Source: Symbiodinium natans
Lineage: Eukaryota > Sar > Dinophyceae > Suessiales > Symbiodiniaceae
Assembly (NCBI GenBank): GCA_905221605.1
Contig: CAJNDS010002190.1
Location: 1,653,788 to 1,713,787 of the forward strand
Reading direction: 5' to 3'
Length of the DNA stretch: 60,000 nucleotides
The notes below the pieces were generated by a model. That model saw only the letters and a list, made by a program, of their open reading frames with translations. It made no database searches and was not told where the DNA came from. Numbering within the stretch: position 1 is the first letter of the stretch; each line of letters opens with the position of its first letter. This document shows positions 10,091 through 19,872 of this stretch, piece by piece. Both the position numbers and the translations under genes were made by a program.

Positions 10091-10209
10091 GGGCGTCAAG
10101 ATTTGGGGTCTAGGGGTTCAGGATTAAGGGCCGTTTACAGGTCTTTAGGCTCAGGGTTCTGTCTCGCCAAGGCGTTGGATGTCAGGTGCAAGTTGTCAGA
10201 GCTAGGGCT

Positions 10210-10326
10210 TAAGGTTTCTTGGTAGCCCAGTGGTGCCCTTTACCCTTTTTCTGGTTCCGGGTTCCCTGAAAAGGTAACCAACCAAGAACAGTGACTCTTA
10301 TGATGTGGTGACTGGGCTGCCAAGCT
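10210..10326. mobile_element. MITE-like family C, copy 2 (complete)
   Basis: TTGGTAGCCCAGTGGTGCCC...TTTACCC...GGTTCCGGGTTCC...AACCAACCAA...GGTGACTGGGCTGCCAAG. The ends TAGCCCAGT and ACTGGGCTG are inverted repeats. Confidence 0.75.
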
Positions 10327-10599
10327 TTGGGGTTCGGGGTTTAGGGTATGGAGCCCAAGCCACTACTAGCCCATGCAACCATCTTCCCATAAAGTCTAGC
10401 CCGTGGCAGCCTTCTCCCCCCCAACCCCTCCACCCCCCCCCCTAAAGTGATACTCAAACATGGGTTCGTTCCCCGAAAGGGAACCCCTGCAACTTCCATA
10501 CAAAAGGCCCTCAAAATCTCACTCTCAAAGTCACAGGCTCATGAGCCCGAAAGCCCAAGCTCCCAGATGATCTGATAGTACCCGAATTTCGTCTATGAG

Positions 10600-10742
10600 G
10601 GGTCTCTAAGGGGTCCCCATTTAAGGGCCCGTATTAAGAATATCATTAAGGGACCGGAGTGGGAATAATTTCGAATTAGTACTATTCCCGTGTTGTCCCT
10701 TTATAATAATACTACAATGACCCCACAAAACCCCGCTCTAAT
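10600..10742. mobile_element. MITE-like family E member
   Basis: AAGGGGTCCCCAT...GGGCCCGTATTAAG...TAATACTACAATGACCCC, then ACCCCGCTCTAATGATGA. It matches the pattern of the copies at 23218 and 45486 (coloured by 'CCCCAAAACCCTATTCTAATTA'). Confidence 0.45.
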
Positions 10743-10976
10743 GATGAAGTCCCCTACAGTAACTACCCTCAGATGACGACTGTGAGGTGGAGTTTCCGGA
10801 GAGCATACGAGGCGCCGTGGCAGCCAGGAGATGAGATCTGCGTCGATGTTGGCGAAGGGCTTTTAGGTGGTAGGCTTTTTTCATGAACACCTTCAACGGG
10901 TTTAACAGTCCGAGTCCAGGCAGGTCGTACAACGAAAGGTAAGGCCATCTGCAGGCGAAGGCTTCTTGTGTGCAGA

Positions 10977-11048
10977 GTCTAGGACCGGGAGTAGGCCCTT
11001 TAAAGGGTACCCTTTTTATTCCTAGGTTACTCCCGGGTCTAGGAGTAG
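10977..11048. mobile_element. MITE-like family F, copy 1 (short)
   Basis: CTAGGACCGGGAGTAGGCCC...CCTAGGTTACTCCCGGGTCTAGG: perfect-type terminal inverted repeats CTAGACCCGGGAGTA. Confidence 0.75.
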
Positions 11049-11394
11049 ATCAGGGTTTGGGGTTTGGGTCTCGGGTCGAGGGCTTAGGGCTTTAGGGATG
11101 CTTTAGGGTTTAGGGTTTAGGGTTTATAGGGCTTAGGGCTCTAGGGTTTAGGGTTCGGGGCGGCGCAACTTGAGGTTTCTACGCCTTCTTGCAGAGCCTG
11201 GGCGGCATGTGTGCATGGGCGTCTTTGGTGTTCTTCTTCTGGCATACGGAGAACCCTAAACCCTAAACCCTTAACCCTAAACCCTAAAGCCTAAACCCTA
11301 AACCCTAAGCTTAGCTGCAAATGCCTGCATCACAAGTGACTCGCACATCGCAAACACAGGAACTGCCGCCAAGATCATTCCCCTCTGCGTAGTT

Positions 11395-11490
11395 CTGGGA
11401 TACACTTCCCATATGCAGGGTCTACGAAAATCAGGGACCCCAAAAATAGAATCCCAAACCCCCATAAGGTACCCCTAACTTCGGAAACCC
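11395..11490. mobile_element. MITE-like family I fragment
   Basis: Contains AGAATCCCAAACCCCCATAAGGTACCCCTAACTT followed by CGGAAACCCCC; the words TAAGGTACC and CGGAAACC recur in the copies at 26992 and 57365. Confidence 0.45.
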
Positions 11491-11586
11491 CCCCAAACAC
11501 CATTCTCATCAACTAGGCCCGTACTGTGGCCAGCAAGAATCGCCATCCCCTGTCCTGGTAGAACCATGATCTGCTTTGCTGCAAAG

Positions 11587-11633
11587 GATCTTTGTGCTCG
11601 ATCTCGACGGCATGGCAATCAGCTGTGTGGCAG
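11587..11633 (+). CDS. Exon of multi-pass membrane protein (gene A)
   Basis: Mini-exon after CAAAG|G reading IFVLDLDGMAISCVAG, ending at AG|GA (possible GA donor). The DxDG...C pattern fits the loop that follows the previous helix in this protein class (from memory). It lies between the exons at 9895 and 12916 in the expected order; an intervening short exon on each side is probably still missing, so the phase cannot be checked. Confidence 0.45.
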
Positions 11634-12149
11634 GACATTGCTGGGGGGGCTGGGGGGGTGTAGTGCAACTTCCCTCAGCCCTGAATCCAGCACCCTGAGC
11701 TGCGAATCCTACACCCATAAGCCCCACCCCGCAACCTAAAGCCGTGCCTTTTGCAGCTGCGAAGCTCTGTGTGGGTAGCTGGTTAGAAGCTTCGCTTGTG
11801 AACACCACGACGCACTCCCTGGACACCTAAACCCTAAAACTCTGAATCGTAAACTTTACATTCGGCCTGCCCCTCCAGCTCCTAAAGCCAAGACCCTTTT
11901 TAAACACACAACCCCCCAACTTTACATGCCCAAAACCTAAACCCACAAATTCCCAACCCCAAACCTCATTTGGAGCCCCAAAGGCCCAAAGGCCCCGAAC
12001 CCAAAGGCCCACAGCATCCTAAAGCCTCCAAAGCCCAAAACCTGGTTTAGGGTTTAGGGTTCAGGGTTTAGGGTTTAGGGTTTAAGGTTTAGGGATTAGT
12101 TCATGGGGTGGTTAGAGTGTGTTGGGTTCATAGAGATATCAGGTTTTAC

Positions 12150-12260
12150 CATATCGTATTGACATGTATATATGCATATTATATATATATACACATATTC
12201 ATGTATCAGCAGATTATATGCATGTAGGGAGAGAGAGAGAGAGAGTTGGAACGATAGATA
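12150..12260. repeat. (AT)n and (GA)n microsatellites
   Basis: TATATATGCATATTATATATATATAC at about 12166-12192 (AT-rich) and GAGAGAGAGAGAGAG at 12228-12245. Confidence 0.85.
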
Positions 12261-12634
12261 GATGGATTACCTTGCTGTACCTTGTGCCGGCTCCACGACA
12301 TCACACCCTAAACCCCATAAGGGCCTAAACTCTAAACGTTTAGGGTTTTGGGTTCAGGGTTGAGGGTTTAGGGTTTAGGAGGTTTGAACGCCCGAGTCAT
12401 GTGCGGACACCTCACCAAACCCCAGACCTTCAACTTCATCGGTTTAGAGCCTTATTAGGGATTTCAGGGTTCAAGGATTCTGGATTCAGGGTCTGGGGAT
12501 TGGGGTACGAGGATTCAGAGTTCTTCGGGCCTCTAGAAGCTTCGATCTTTGCCGGGCAGGAACAAACAAGCTGCTGTGCTACCTCCTTTCGGATCCTCTG
12601 CTGGAGTTCAACCCTATTCGGTCTGTACTTGATA

Positions 12635-12731
12635 CTGTCCCTGCCAGGATGGGCTATTGTTCAGAATCCCCATAATTAACCTCATAAAGGGCCTGTTCAC
12701 AGGATGCAATAGCCCATCCTGGTAGGAACAG
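12635..12731. mobile_element. MITE-like family J (single complete copy)
   Basis: 25-bp terminal inverted repeats CTGTCCCTGCCAGGATGGGC... (12635-12659) and its complement (12707-12731) with 2 mismatches, around a 47-base centre. Only one copy seen in the window. Confidence 0.75.
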
Positions 12732-12915
12732 GATTGAGGGCTTTGGCTTCTTGTTTCTTGCGGTGCACTTGCAGCTGCGAGGGCGAAGCTAAGTTCGGCT
12801 CTTTTCTGTGGTGCGGGCTTGGAATTCTAGGACCTGCTGGGAAATGGGGTATTTGGAGCGTTCGGGGTTTCAGGGTTTGGTTTTATGAGGCCTCAGTATG
12901 TTTTTTCTTGCTAAG

Positions 12916-12986
12916 GTTCTCTTCTTTCCCACCATGCTGCTGTGGCTGTTGGCCTGTCATTTCGCCTCACGGCTCCTCTCCCACAG
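12916..12986 (+). CDS. Exon of multi-pass membrane protein (gene A), transmembrane helix
   Basis: After CTAAG|G reads VLFFPTMLLWLLACHFASRL then LSHR. It is a clear transmembrane helix. It ends CACAG|GC with two bases of a codon over, and joins in frame to the exon at 14375, whose first base completes AGG (Arg). Confidence 0.6.
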
Positions 12987-14374
12987 GCCTGTTGCTTAGG
13001 ATCCAGGGGGGCCTTGAACCCTAAACCCTCAACCTCAAGCCCTAACCCGGAAACCCTCCTAAACCCGAAACCCTAGACCCCAAACCCTAAACCCTAAACC
13101 CTAAACCCTAAACCCTAAACCCTAAACCCACCCTGCTGTAGGGCTTTATTTGGGATGTGGCGCTGTGGATTCGCGCTCACTTGGGCTGCTTAGGACTTCC
13201 AGCTTGTCAGTAGTTGTTGCGGATGTCAACGCGTGCATGTGAGGCCCTACCCTCATAGGGTTTAGGGTTTAGGGTTTAATGTGGTCTCCTGATTAGTGTG
13301 GGGCCCCCTCCCCCCCCCCCCAAAAAAAAAAAAAATCCGCCCCCGCAATAGTAACAAAAAAAACGGTACCCCCCAAACTAATTTTCGGCCCCGGGCTCCT
13401 CTTCATTTCCTCTTGGCTCCTCTTCCCTCTCCTCTTCCTCTCCTCTTCCTCTTAGGTAATGTTGTCATATGAATTTAAAGGGGATCCATCTATCCCAACC
13501 AAGCCAGCCCGCAAAAAATATATAATTCCGGGGGAGCAAAAGTTTTATATTATACGGCATTCGGGCAGCTGCTGGACTACCCCTTTGAAATTTGATTGCC
13601 CGGCCTCGGTACAAATCATTTTGTAAGGAAATCTTAGCTTTGGGGCTGGCCTGGAGGCTTAAGATTTCAGGGCCCGACAACCTCAGGCCTCAAGGTTCAG
13701 GAAGCCTCAGCCCTTAGGCCTCTGGATCCAAACCCAACTAGCCCGCAAAAAGAATATAATTCCGGGGGAGCAAAGATGTTTTATTATACAGCATTCGGGC
13801 AGCTGCTGGACTACCCCCTTGGAAATTTGATTGCCCGGCCTCGGTACAAAAGCATTTTATAAGGAAGTCTTAGTTTTGGGGCTGGCCTGGAGACTGAAGA
13901 TTTCAGGGCCCGACAACCTCAGGCCTCAAGGTTTAGCTCAGGTAAGCTCAGATGAGCTCAGCTCAGGTAAGCATTTTTTCTCTCTTCCGAAACCCATGCC
14001 CGAAAAACTTTTCATTATAGTGGGGGGGGGCAGCCGAATCTTTGTCCCCTGAATTATTTTTTGAAGACTTTTCATTATTGACGGGGTGCACACTAATCAG
14101 CATACAACATTAGGGTTTAGGTCCTCATGAACAAGACCTCCTATCTCAGCAACCAAGCAGGAAGAAGACGGTATGACACCTCGTTTACATCCACGCGGTT
14201 GAAAGCTCATACAGGTGCAGTCTTCAGCAATTGCAGGCCTGCAAAAGAACCTAACAGGGGCAGCCTAAACCCTAAACCCTAAACCCTAAGCCCTAAACCC
14301 TAAACCCTAAAACCTAAAACCTAAACCCTAAACCTTAACCGTGCAAGCCCTTTGATCGCTCTGTGGGCATCCAG
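12987..14374 (+). other. Intron of gene A (1,388 bp, AG|GC...AG|GC)
   Basis: Contains telomere tracts (13082-13130, 14271-14340), a C-run/A-run (13307-13334), pyrimidine-rich sequence (13398-13455) and a 236-bp tandem duplication (13498-13932). The same AGGC word sits at both intron ends. Confidence 0.5.
13498..13932. repeat. Direct tandem duplication, unit about 236 bp
   Basis: Copy 1 (13498-13694) and copy 2 (13734-13930) share AGCCCGCAAAAA, ATAATTCCGGGGGAGCAAA, GGCAGCTGCTGGACTACCCC, TTGATTGCCCGGCCTCGG and GGGCCCGACAACCTCAGG, with scattered substitutions and 1-2 base indels. No coding function recognised; both copies are inside an intron. Confidence 0.9.
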
Positions 14375-14417
14375 GCGTCGATGGGAGATCACGAAGACGT
14401 TCAGCGTCATGGGGCAG
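14375..14417 (+). CDS. Mini-exon of multi-pass membrane protein (gene A)
   Basis: 43 nt after CCAG|G reading (R)RRWEITKTFSVMGQ and ending GGGCAG|GC. The splice phase fits both neighbours exactly (phase 2 in, phase 0 out), which is strong internal support. Confidence 0.6.
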
Positions 14418-14427
14418 GCTTGGTGAA

Positions 14428-14622
14428 ACCCTAAACCCCTAAACCCCTAAACCCCTAAACCCCTAAACCCCTAAACCCCTAAACCCCTAAACCCCTAAAC
14501 CCCTAAACCCCTAAACCCCTAAACCCCCAAACCCCCAAACCCCCAAACCCCCAAACCCCCAAACCCCCAAACCCCCAAACCCCCAAACCCCCAAACCCTA
14601 AACCCTAAACCCTAAACCCTAA
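14428..14622 (+). repeat. Graded variant array: CCCCTAAA, then CCCCCAAA, then CCCTAAA
   Basis: About 12 units of the octamer CCCCTAAA (14428-14525), about 9 units of CCCCCAAA (14526-14596), then canonical CCCTAAA units to 14622. Homogeneous blocks abut without mixing, as expected if each block spread by local slippage or unequal exchange. Confidence 0.95.
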
Positions 14623-14694
14623 ACCGCTCTTTGTATTTGCGTTGAATCAAGAAGTCCTCTCCCATCACCTCCCATGTGCAAGAAGAACGTAGTA

Positions 14695-14790
14695 GCTGAA
14701 AGAGTACACTTCACACGTCCACCTTTTTTTTTGGGGGGGGGGGGGGGGGGGCTACGAACTCAGCAACTAAGAGAATGTTTGCTTGTTTCA
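14695..14790 (+). mobile_element. MITE-like family K, copy 1
   Basis: GCTGAAAGAGTACACTT, then T11G19, then CTACGAACTCAGCAACTAAG. Related pieces at 24742-24880 and 51950-52008 share GAAAGTGTACAC...T/G run...GAACTCAGC. Confidence 0.55.
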
Positions 14791-14941
14791 GATGCTACTT
14801 GCAACCCATGTTTTCGTTCCTCGTTGCAAGGCAGTTCCTCGTCTCCTAGGCTCGATATCTGGCAACCCTAAACCCTAAACCCTAAACCCTAAACCCTTAA
14901 CCCTTAACCCTAAACCCTGACCCTAAAACCTAAACCTCCAG

Positions 14942-15005
14942 GTGATGCAGGTGGGATTCAGCACCATGAGCAACATCGCGATGGCACCCCTGCGCCCTGC
15001 ATGGG
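14942..15005 (+). CDS. Exon of multi-pass membrane protein (gene A)
   Basis: After CCAG|G reads VMQVGFSTMSNIAMAPLR. It joins in phase 0 to the exon ending GGGCAG at 14417, giving FSVMGQVMQVGFSTMSNIA across the junction. The 3' end is ambiguous: the sequence CATGGGCTTGG around 14999-15010 resembles the start of the next exon (GATGTGCTTC, 15567), so it may be a diverged target duplication. Confidence 0.6.
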
Positions 15006-15044
15006 CTTGGCATCTTCTACACAGCTGAGCAGCATAACAAAGCC

Positions 15045-15168
15045 AAATATGGGGAGGGGCCTTAGTAATTAGAACACTGTTTTGGGGATTATAGTAGATT
15101 CATACAGGGGTTCTAAGTGAATACGATTTTTAATTCTTCCCACCCCTATATTCTATCGTTCTATCGTG
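15045..15168. mobile_element. MITE-like family E member
   Basis: AAATATGGGGAGGGGCC...TTAGTAATTAGAACACTGTTT...CACCCCTATATTC. Inverted ends ATATGGGG / CCCCTATAT. Confidence 0.5.
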
Positions 15169-15566
15169 TAGCTGTAGGCGTAGAAGGGTTATATCAACAG
15201 AAGAATAGATGGCCGGCGCAGTCTTCCGACTTGCAAGCGGCGCCCTCCCGGCCAAACCCATAAATCCTAAGCCCAAAACCCTAAACCTCTTAAACCCAAA
15301 CCATAAAGCCCTAAACCCGAAACCCTAATGGTAATTGTAGTTGTCGAGGTTTAGGAAAGGCACACGGCTCGCTGAATCCCCAAAGCGGTGAGGGTTTAGG
15401 GTTTTTAGGGTGCAAGGCTTTTGGGATGTATCGGGCTTATAGGCTTTATAGGGTACGTTTGTAGGCTTTAAAAGGGTTTGCGGAATTTATAGGCTTACAT
15501 TGTTTATAGGGCTTCGGGGCCCAACGACACTGAACACGTCTATGCGGAGAGTTGCCGCACGCTTAG

Positions 15567-15608
15567 GATGTGCTTCAGCCATCCGAGTGGAGCTCACAGC
15601 ATCCTCAA
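15567..15608 (+). CDS. Mini-exon of multi-pass membrane protein (gene A)
   Basis: 42 nt after CTTAG|G reading MCFSHPSGAHSIL(K). GC donor at CAA|GC. The split Lys codon AA|G is completed by the exon at 17141, giving SILKYPAVTC. The 'CF-HP-G--SILKYP--TC' string is one I associate with dinoflagellate multi-pass membrane proteins. Confidence 0.65.
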
Positions 15609-15954
15609 GCACCCTGGACAAGCAAGAGGGATCCGACTTAGGGTTTAGGGTTTCGGGTTTAGGGTTTAGGGTTTAGAGTTTAGGCTTTAGGGTTTAGACC
15701 CTAAACCCTGAACCGTGAACCCTGAACCCGGCCCTACACCCTAAACTCCCAAGCAGCACGGTTTAGGGTTTAGGATGAAGAGTGAAACGCTTTAGGGCTT
15801 CAGGGGCTTAGGAAGTCTGATATCTAGGGATTGGGGTGTAGAGTGTAGTTCGTGGATCCCATCCCAAAGCGCTAAACCCTTAAGGCGCAAAAGCCTAAAC
15901 CCTAAACCCCCAAAGCCAAGGTTTTGGTTGCAGGGTTTCGTTGTAGTCTAATGG

Positions 15955-16083
15955 TCCCTTCATATGGCCCCCTTACCTTCTTCAAAGGGTTCTGAAGTAT
16001 GGGCCCTTGACCTTTGTAGTGTATATAAGGAGTATATACGGGGACCCCAATTAAGGGTCCATATTCAGGGACCATGTATACCG
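15955..16083. mobile_element. MITE-like family D, copy 3
   Basis: AATGGTCCCTTCATATGGCCC...TTCTGAAGTATGGGCCCTT...GTATATAAGGAGTATATAC...GGGTCCATATTCAGGGACCAT. Inverted ends ATGGTCCCT / AGGGACCAT. Confidence 0.75.
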
Positions 16084-16165
16084 TTTTGGGGCTTCTGGGC
16101 TTGGGGGCTTGGGTTTCGGGGGCTTAAAATGGCCCTAAACCCGGAACCGCACCATGGGGCTTTGG

Positions 16166-16260
16166 GCTTGAGGTTTAGGGTTTAGGGTTTAGGGTTTAGG
16201 GTTTAGGGTTTAGGGTTTAGGGTTTAGGGTTTAGGGTTTAGGGTTTAGGGTTTAGGGCCT
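16166..16260 (+). repeat. Telomere-type tract, about 13 units
   Basis: Perfect TTTAGGG units followed by TTTCGGG variants to about 16300. Confidence 0.93.
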
Positions 16261-17053
16261 AGGGGTTAGGGTTTCCGGTTTCGGGTTTCGGGTTTCGGGC
16301 TTCGTGGGTGATCAGACGCTGACACCCTCCCCAGTGAATTCATCAAGCTCTGCTTCCCTTGCCTGAAAGACATTTCATGCACAGCAAGAGACATCACCGC
16401 GGCCATATTCCACCATTCTCCAAATCTGCAAGCCCTAACTCGAATCCCTTAATCCCAAACCCTAAACTCCCTAAACCCTAAACTCCCTAAACCCCAAGCC
16501 CTAAACCCTAATCCCTAAACCCTCCAAACGCTGAACCCTAAACCCTAAACCCGGGACAGAAGCGCCTTCCTCCCACAGTTTGGAAAGCTAAAAGGTCCAT
16601 GGGCCGATTATGATATTAGGGAGTTCTTCTAGATGCTCTTTTCTCGGTAGGCCCTTGGGACATTTTGTAACAATCTTCCTTGCTTGTGTTGAAGAGGATC
16701 TTATTCAGGAATTTGGAGGGTTTTAAGTCTGGTGACCTACACATCAGGCTGCATTCCCTTTGTAAAGGGCACCGCCTTATCATCCAAAAGGGACCCTAAT
16801 TTTGAGAGTTACCCATAGTGTGAAAATTCGGGCAACTACGAAGGAGCCAGAATTGAGAGAACTGCACGTATGGGTATTTCCCAAATAGGGCACCCGGGTA
16901 CCCCTGAAAAAAAAAAAAGAGAAAAGGGTGCCCCTATTGTCGGATTTTCGGAAGCCTGCATATGCATGCGTATAGAGGGCCACGTTGGCCCGCCGCAGCA
17001 CGATTCTGATGTTCCCCAAGTCCATGCCAAACAGGGTTTTTGGGGGAGTGTCC

Positions 17054-17120
17054 GCCCTAAACCCTAAACCCTAAACCCTAAACCCTAAACCCTAAACCCT
17101 AAACCCTAAACCCTAAACCC
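17054..17120 (-). repeat. Telomere-type tract (CCCTAAA)n next to splice acceptor
   Basis: About 9 units, 20 bases upstream of the acceptor CCGAAAG|G at 17140. Confidence 0.93.
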
Positions 17121-17140
17121 TCAGCCAACACCTCCGAAAG

Positions 17141-17194
17141 GTACCCGGCAGTCACGTGCGGCTCCGACGCCCACGCCGTCATGATGGCTCCTGG
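17141..17194 (+). CDS. Exon of multi-pass membrane protein (gene A)
   Basis: Reads (K)YPAVTCGSDAHAVMMAPG with a GT donor (CCTGG|GT). The split Gly codon GG|G is completed by the exon at 18053, giving MMAPGLGFLSLC. Both junctions keep frame. Confidence 0.65.
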
Positions 17195-17259
17195 GTCTCT
17201 TCTCAGAGGTTTCAGAGGAGCTTGGGGTTCGCTTGGACCTCAACCCCAAGCCCCAACCC

Positions 17260-17364
17260 CAACAGGGTTCGGGTTCAGGGTTCAGGGTTCAGGGTTTAGG
17301 GTTTAGGGTTTAGGGTTTAGGGTTTAGGGTTTAGGGTTTAGGGTTTAGGGTTTAGGGTTTAGGG
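17260..17364 (+). repeat. Telomere-type tract, about 15 units
   Basis: TTCAGGG units then perfect TTTAGGG. Confidence 0.93.
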
Positions 17365-17524
17365 AAACCTTTGTACTCCTAGGGTTTGGAAGGGGGGGCG
17401 GACCCAGAGGATCATTTTGGGGCCGTCAGGGCTTGGGCGGGGAGGGGGGGGATCCTTGGGAGAAGCCGAGCTTGATATGGGGTAGGTCTTAGATTGCCTT
17501 TTGTTATGTTCACATTGGGCCGCT

Positions 17525-17800
17525 TCAATGAGTGTATATATGTACGTATGTAGTACACACACATATATATATATACATACATATGTATACATATATATAT
17601 ATGTATATGTATATGTATGTATGCATGTACGTATGTATGTACGTATGTATGTATGCATGTATGCATGCATGCATGGACGTATGTATGTATGTATGTATGT
17701 ATGTATGTATGTATGTATGTATGTATGTATGTATGTATGTATGTATGTATGTATGTTTGCTTCTCTGTATCTATGTGTGTATATGTATGGTACCATGCAT
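17525..17800. repeat. (ATGT)n microsatellite cluster
   Basis: TATG/ATGT/GTAT tetranucleotides with (TA)n blocks; longest pure stretch 17677-17755. Open frames of Met-Tyr-Val-Cys or Tyr-Ile-His-Thr repeats on both strands are artefacts of the 12-base period. It lies inside the intron 17195-18052. Confidence 0.97.
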
Positions 17801-17944
17801 GTATGTGCGTTGTGTCCTTTGGGTGGTACCTGTAGTGAAAACACTAGTCCATGTGATTTGCGTCTGTCCACTTCAAGAGATGACCCAGGTGGCCGGAATG
17901 GCTTTGCTGGCAACTGGAGTGCCCCTTGGCTGTACACGTGTGTT

Positions 17945-18025
17945 GTAAACCCTAAAACCCTAAAACCCTAAAACCCTAAAACCCTAAAACCCTAAAACCC
18001 TAAAACCCTAAAACCCTAAAACCCT
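17945..18025 (+). repeat. Variant octamer array (CCCTAAAA)n
   Basis: About 10 homogeneous units, one A longer than the telomere unit. Confidence 0.95.
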
Positions 18026-18052
18026 GATTTCAGAAACCTCCCAAGCCTGAAG

Positions 18053-18128
18053 GCTTGGCTTTCTCTCCCTGTGCGCCTACCTCGCCTTCATGGTGCCCAT
18101 CTGGAGCTCCCGCGGCCAGCACGACTAC
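18053..18128 (+). CDS. Exon of multi-pass membrane protein (gene A), transmembrane helix
   Basis: After TGAAG|G reads (G)LGFLSLCAYLAFMVPIWSS then RGQHDY: a hydrophobic helix ending in a charged loop. Ends at TAC|GT and joins in phase 0 to the exon at 18733. Confidence 0.65.
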
Positions 18129-18164
18129 GTCCCTTCGCCAGGATGTGGAGCTAAGGGTCGCCAA

Positions 18165-18240
18165 TTTAGGGTTTAGGGTTTAGGGTTTAGGGTTTAGGGT
18201 TTAGGGTTTAGGGTTAGGGTTTGGGGTTTAGAGTTTAGTA
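18165..18240 (+). repeat. Telomere-type tract
   Basis: About 8 TTTAGGG units plus degenerate ones, inside the intron 18129-18732. Confidence 0.92.
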
Positions 18241-18345
18241 TTTAGGGCTTAGGGTTCAGGATTTCGGGGTTTCAAGGTTGAGGACTCAGGACTTTGGTTG
18301 TCCTGGACATGCTCAGGGCTTCGGAAATTTAGCCTCGGCCCTAAA

Positions 18346-18490
18346 TAGGGTAGTTGCATTGGCTCGTAATGTGGTCCCTTACCTCCTTCAAAGGGTTCCG
18401 ATGTATGGGCCCTTAATCGTATAGGGTATATAAGGGGTATGTAAGGGGTCCCTTTAACAGGCCCATAGAAAGGGACCATGAAACTACCCT
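18346..18490. mobile_element. MITE-like family D, copy 4 (complete)
   Basis: TAGGGTAGTTGCATTGG...GTGGTCCCTTACCTCCTTC...GATGTATGGGCCCTTAA...GTATATAAGGGGTATG...GGCCCATAGAAAGGGACCATGAAACTACCCT. Long inverted repeats with outer TAGGGTAGTT/AACTACCCT. Confidence 0.85.
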
Positions 18491-18732
18491 GAGGCAGAAG
18501 GATCTTGCTCGTTCTGAGGGTTTAGGATTTAGGACTTAAACACGCCATCGGTAGCTGAACGCCAAACCCTAGACTCCAACAAGCAATAGGTAGGGCGTGT
18601 AGGCTTGTTGGAAGCTTCGCCTCTTAGAAACCCTGAGCCCGAAACCCGAAGCCCTAAACCCTAAACCCTAAACCCTAAACCCTAAACCCTAAACCCTAAA
18701 CCCTTGGGACCAGCTCGCAAGCCCCGACGAAG

Positions 18733-18766
18733 GTAAGATCTGCTCGGTTCCTGGTGTTCCGCTTTC
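18733..18766 (+). CDS. Mini-exon of multi-pass membrane protein (gene A)
   Basis: 34 nt after CGAAG|G reading VRSARFLVFRF(R); GC donor TTTC|GC. The split Arg codon C|GC is completed at 19806, giving FRFRLDSWWWG. In this protein class an Arg/Phe-rich cytosolic stretch of this kind precedes the next helix (from memory). Confidence 0.6.
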
Positions 18767-18799
18767 GCGTCTTGGCATGGGAAGGACTTCGGCTTGCTG

Positions 18800-19135
18800 A
18801 GGGTGTTTTTTGGGGGTTTTTAAAGGGGTTTATGGGGGTTTGTAGGGGTTTAAAGGGGTTTATAATATGGGTTTATAAGGTGTTTTTAGGGGTTTGTAAG
18901 GTACGGGGTTTTTAGGGGGTGTTTTAGGGGTTTATGGGGGTTTAGAAGGTGTTTTTAGGGGTTTATAAGGTGTGTTTAGGGGTTTATAGGGGTTTATAGG
19001 GGTTGATAGGGGTTGATAGGGGTTGATAGGGGTTGGTAGGGGTTGACTGGGGTTGATAGGGGCTGATAGGGGTTGAGGGGTTTAGGGGGTTAGGGGTTTA
19101 GGGGTTTCTAGGGGTTTAGGGCCTTAGGGGTTTAG
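18800..19135 (+). repeat. Degenerate G4-rich array (GGGGTTTATA, GGGGTTGATA and similar)
   Basis: 10-15 base units of GGGGTTTATA/GGGGTTTGTA then homogeneous GGGGTTGATA. Each unit carries a GGGG block. Looks derived from telomere-type units by drift and re-amplification. Confidence 0.85.
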
Positions 19136-19211
19136 GGATCTGGTTGTCTTCTATATCAGGGGTTGCTTGGGACTTTGCGTAGCTCACTTGGCTGACACAC
19201 TAAACCACTAT

Positions 19212-19327
19212 TTGCTGAAGAACCGCCCCCCCCCCCCCCCCCAATTGCCCCCCCCCCCCCCCACAAAAAAAAGAAAGTAATACTCCCTATATTGCCCTTC
19301 GAAGGTCGGGGGTTCTTAAGCAACTAG
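19212..19327. mobile_element. MITE-like family B, copy 2
   Basis: TTGCTGAAGAACCGCCCC then two C runs, A-rich core, ends GGGGGTTCTTAAGCAACTAG; ends are inverted repeats. Confidence 0.7.
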
Positions 19328-19805
19328 AAGTACACCCTGAAGGCTCCAAACCCTCATACCCTGAAAGTTTCTAAGCCTCAAGCAGGGGCATCCAAGTTGA
19401 CCGCACCTACTAACCCCTAAACCCTTATCACTCTTAAGAACCACTGCAGAGCATCATTATCCCCAAGAACCCTTGTAAACCGTTAAGCTGTAGCCCCTCA
19501 ACCCTGATAGCCCTTTGTAAACCCTCAAACCCTAAATTCCCAAATCTCCACTTCCTGGTCCAACAATAGAGCTAAGGTTGGGGTTTGGGGTTTAGGGGTT
19601 AGGGTTTTAGAGCCGATAGGGTTTGTATAGTTTAGGGTTTAGGGTTTAGGGTTTAGGGTTTACAGGTTTAGGGTTTGTTTTTTTCATTTTTGGGTTTTGT
19701 TTTTGGTTTTGGGTTTTGGGTTCATGTATGGTTTGTCTAGGCCTGGTCTCTGAACCCTTTCCCTCTGAAACCTCACCCTTGAAAAGTGTGAACAAAAACA
19801 TCCAG

Positions 19806-19872
19806 GCCTCGACAGCTGGTGGTGGGGTGTGCCACTGCTGATGCGGGGTCCCCTCCTCTCCTTGCCGTTGGC
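19806..19872 (+). CDS. Exon of multi-pass membrane protein (gene A)
   Basis: After TCCAG|G reads (R)LDSWWWGVPLLMRGPLLSLP then L and a split Ala codon. GT donor TTGGC|GT. Joins in frame to the exon at 21222, giving SLPLALATDHPPVQ. The Trp-rich start and LLxRGPLLSLP helix are distinctive. Confidence 0.65.

Larger units (their letters stand above)
15609..17140 (+). other. Intron of gene A (1,532 bp, GC...AG)
   Basis: Holds telomere tracts (15643-15700, 16166-16260, 17054-17120), a family D element (15955-16083) and unique sequence 16560-17050 with no convincing frame. Exon-like words are duplicated at the ends: AAGCACCCTGG at the left and AAGGTACCCGG at the right. Confidence 0.55.

Noticed and set aside
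17359-17971. Long open frames of Met-Tyr-Val-Cys or Tyr-Ile-His-Thr repeats on both strands
   Set aside because: They are translations of an (ATGT)n microsatellite inside an intron; a 12-base period keeps all frames open.
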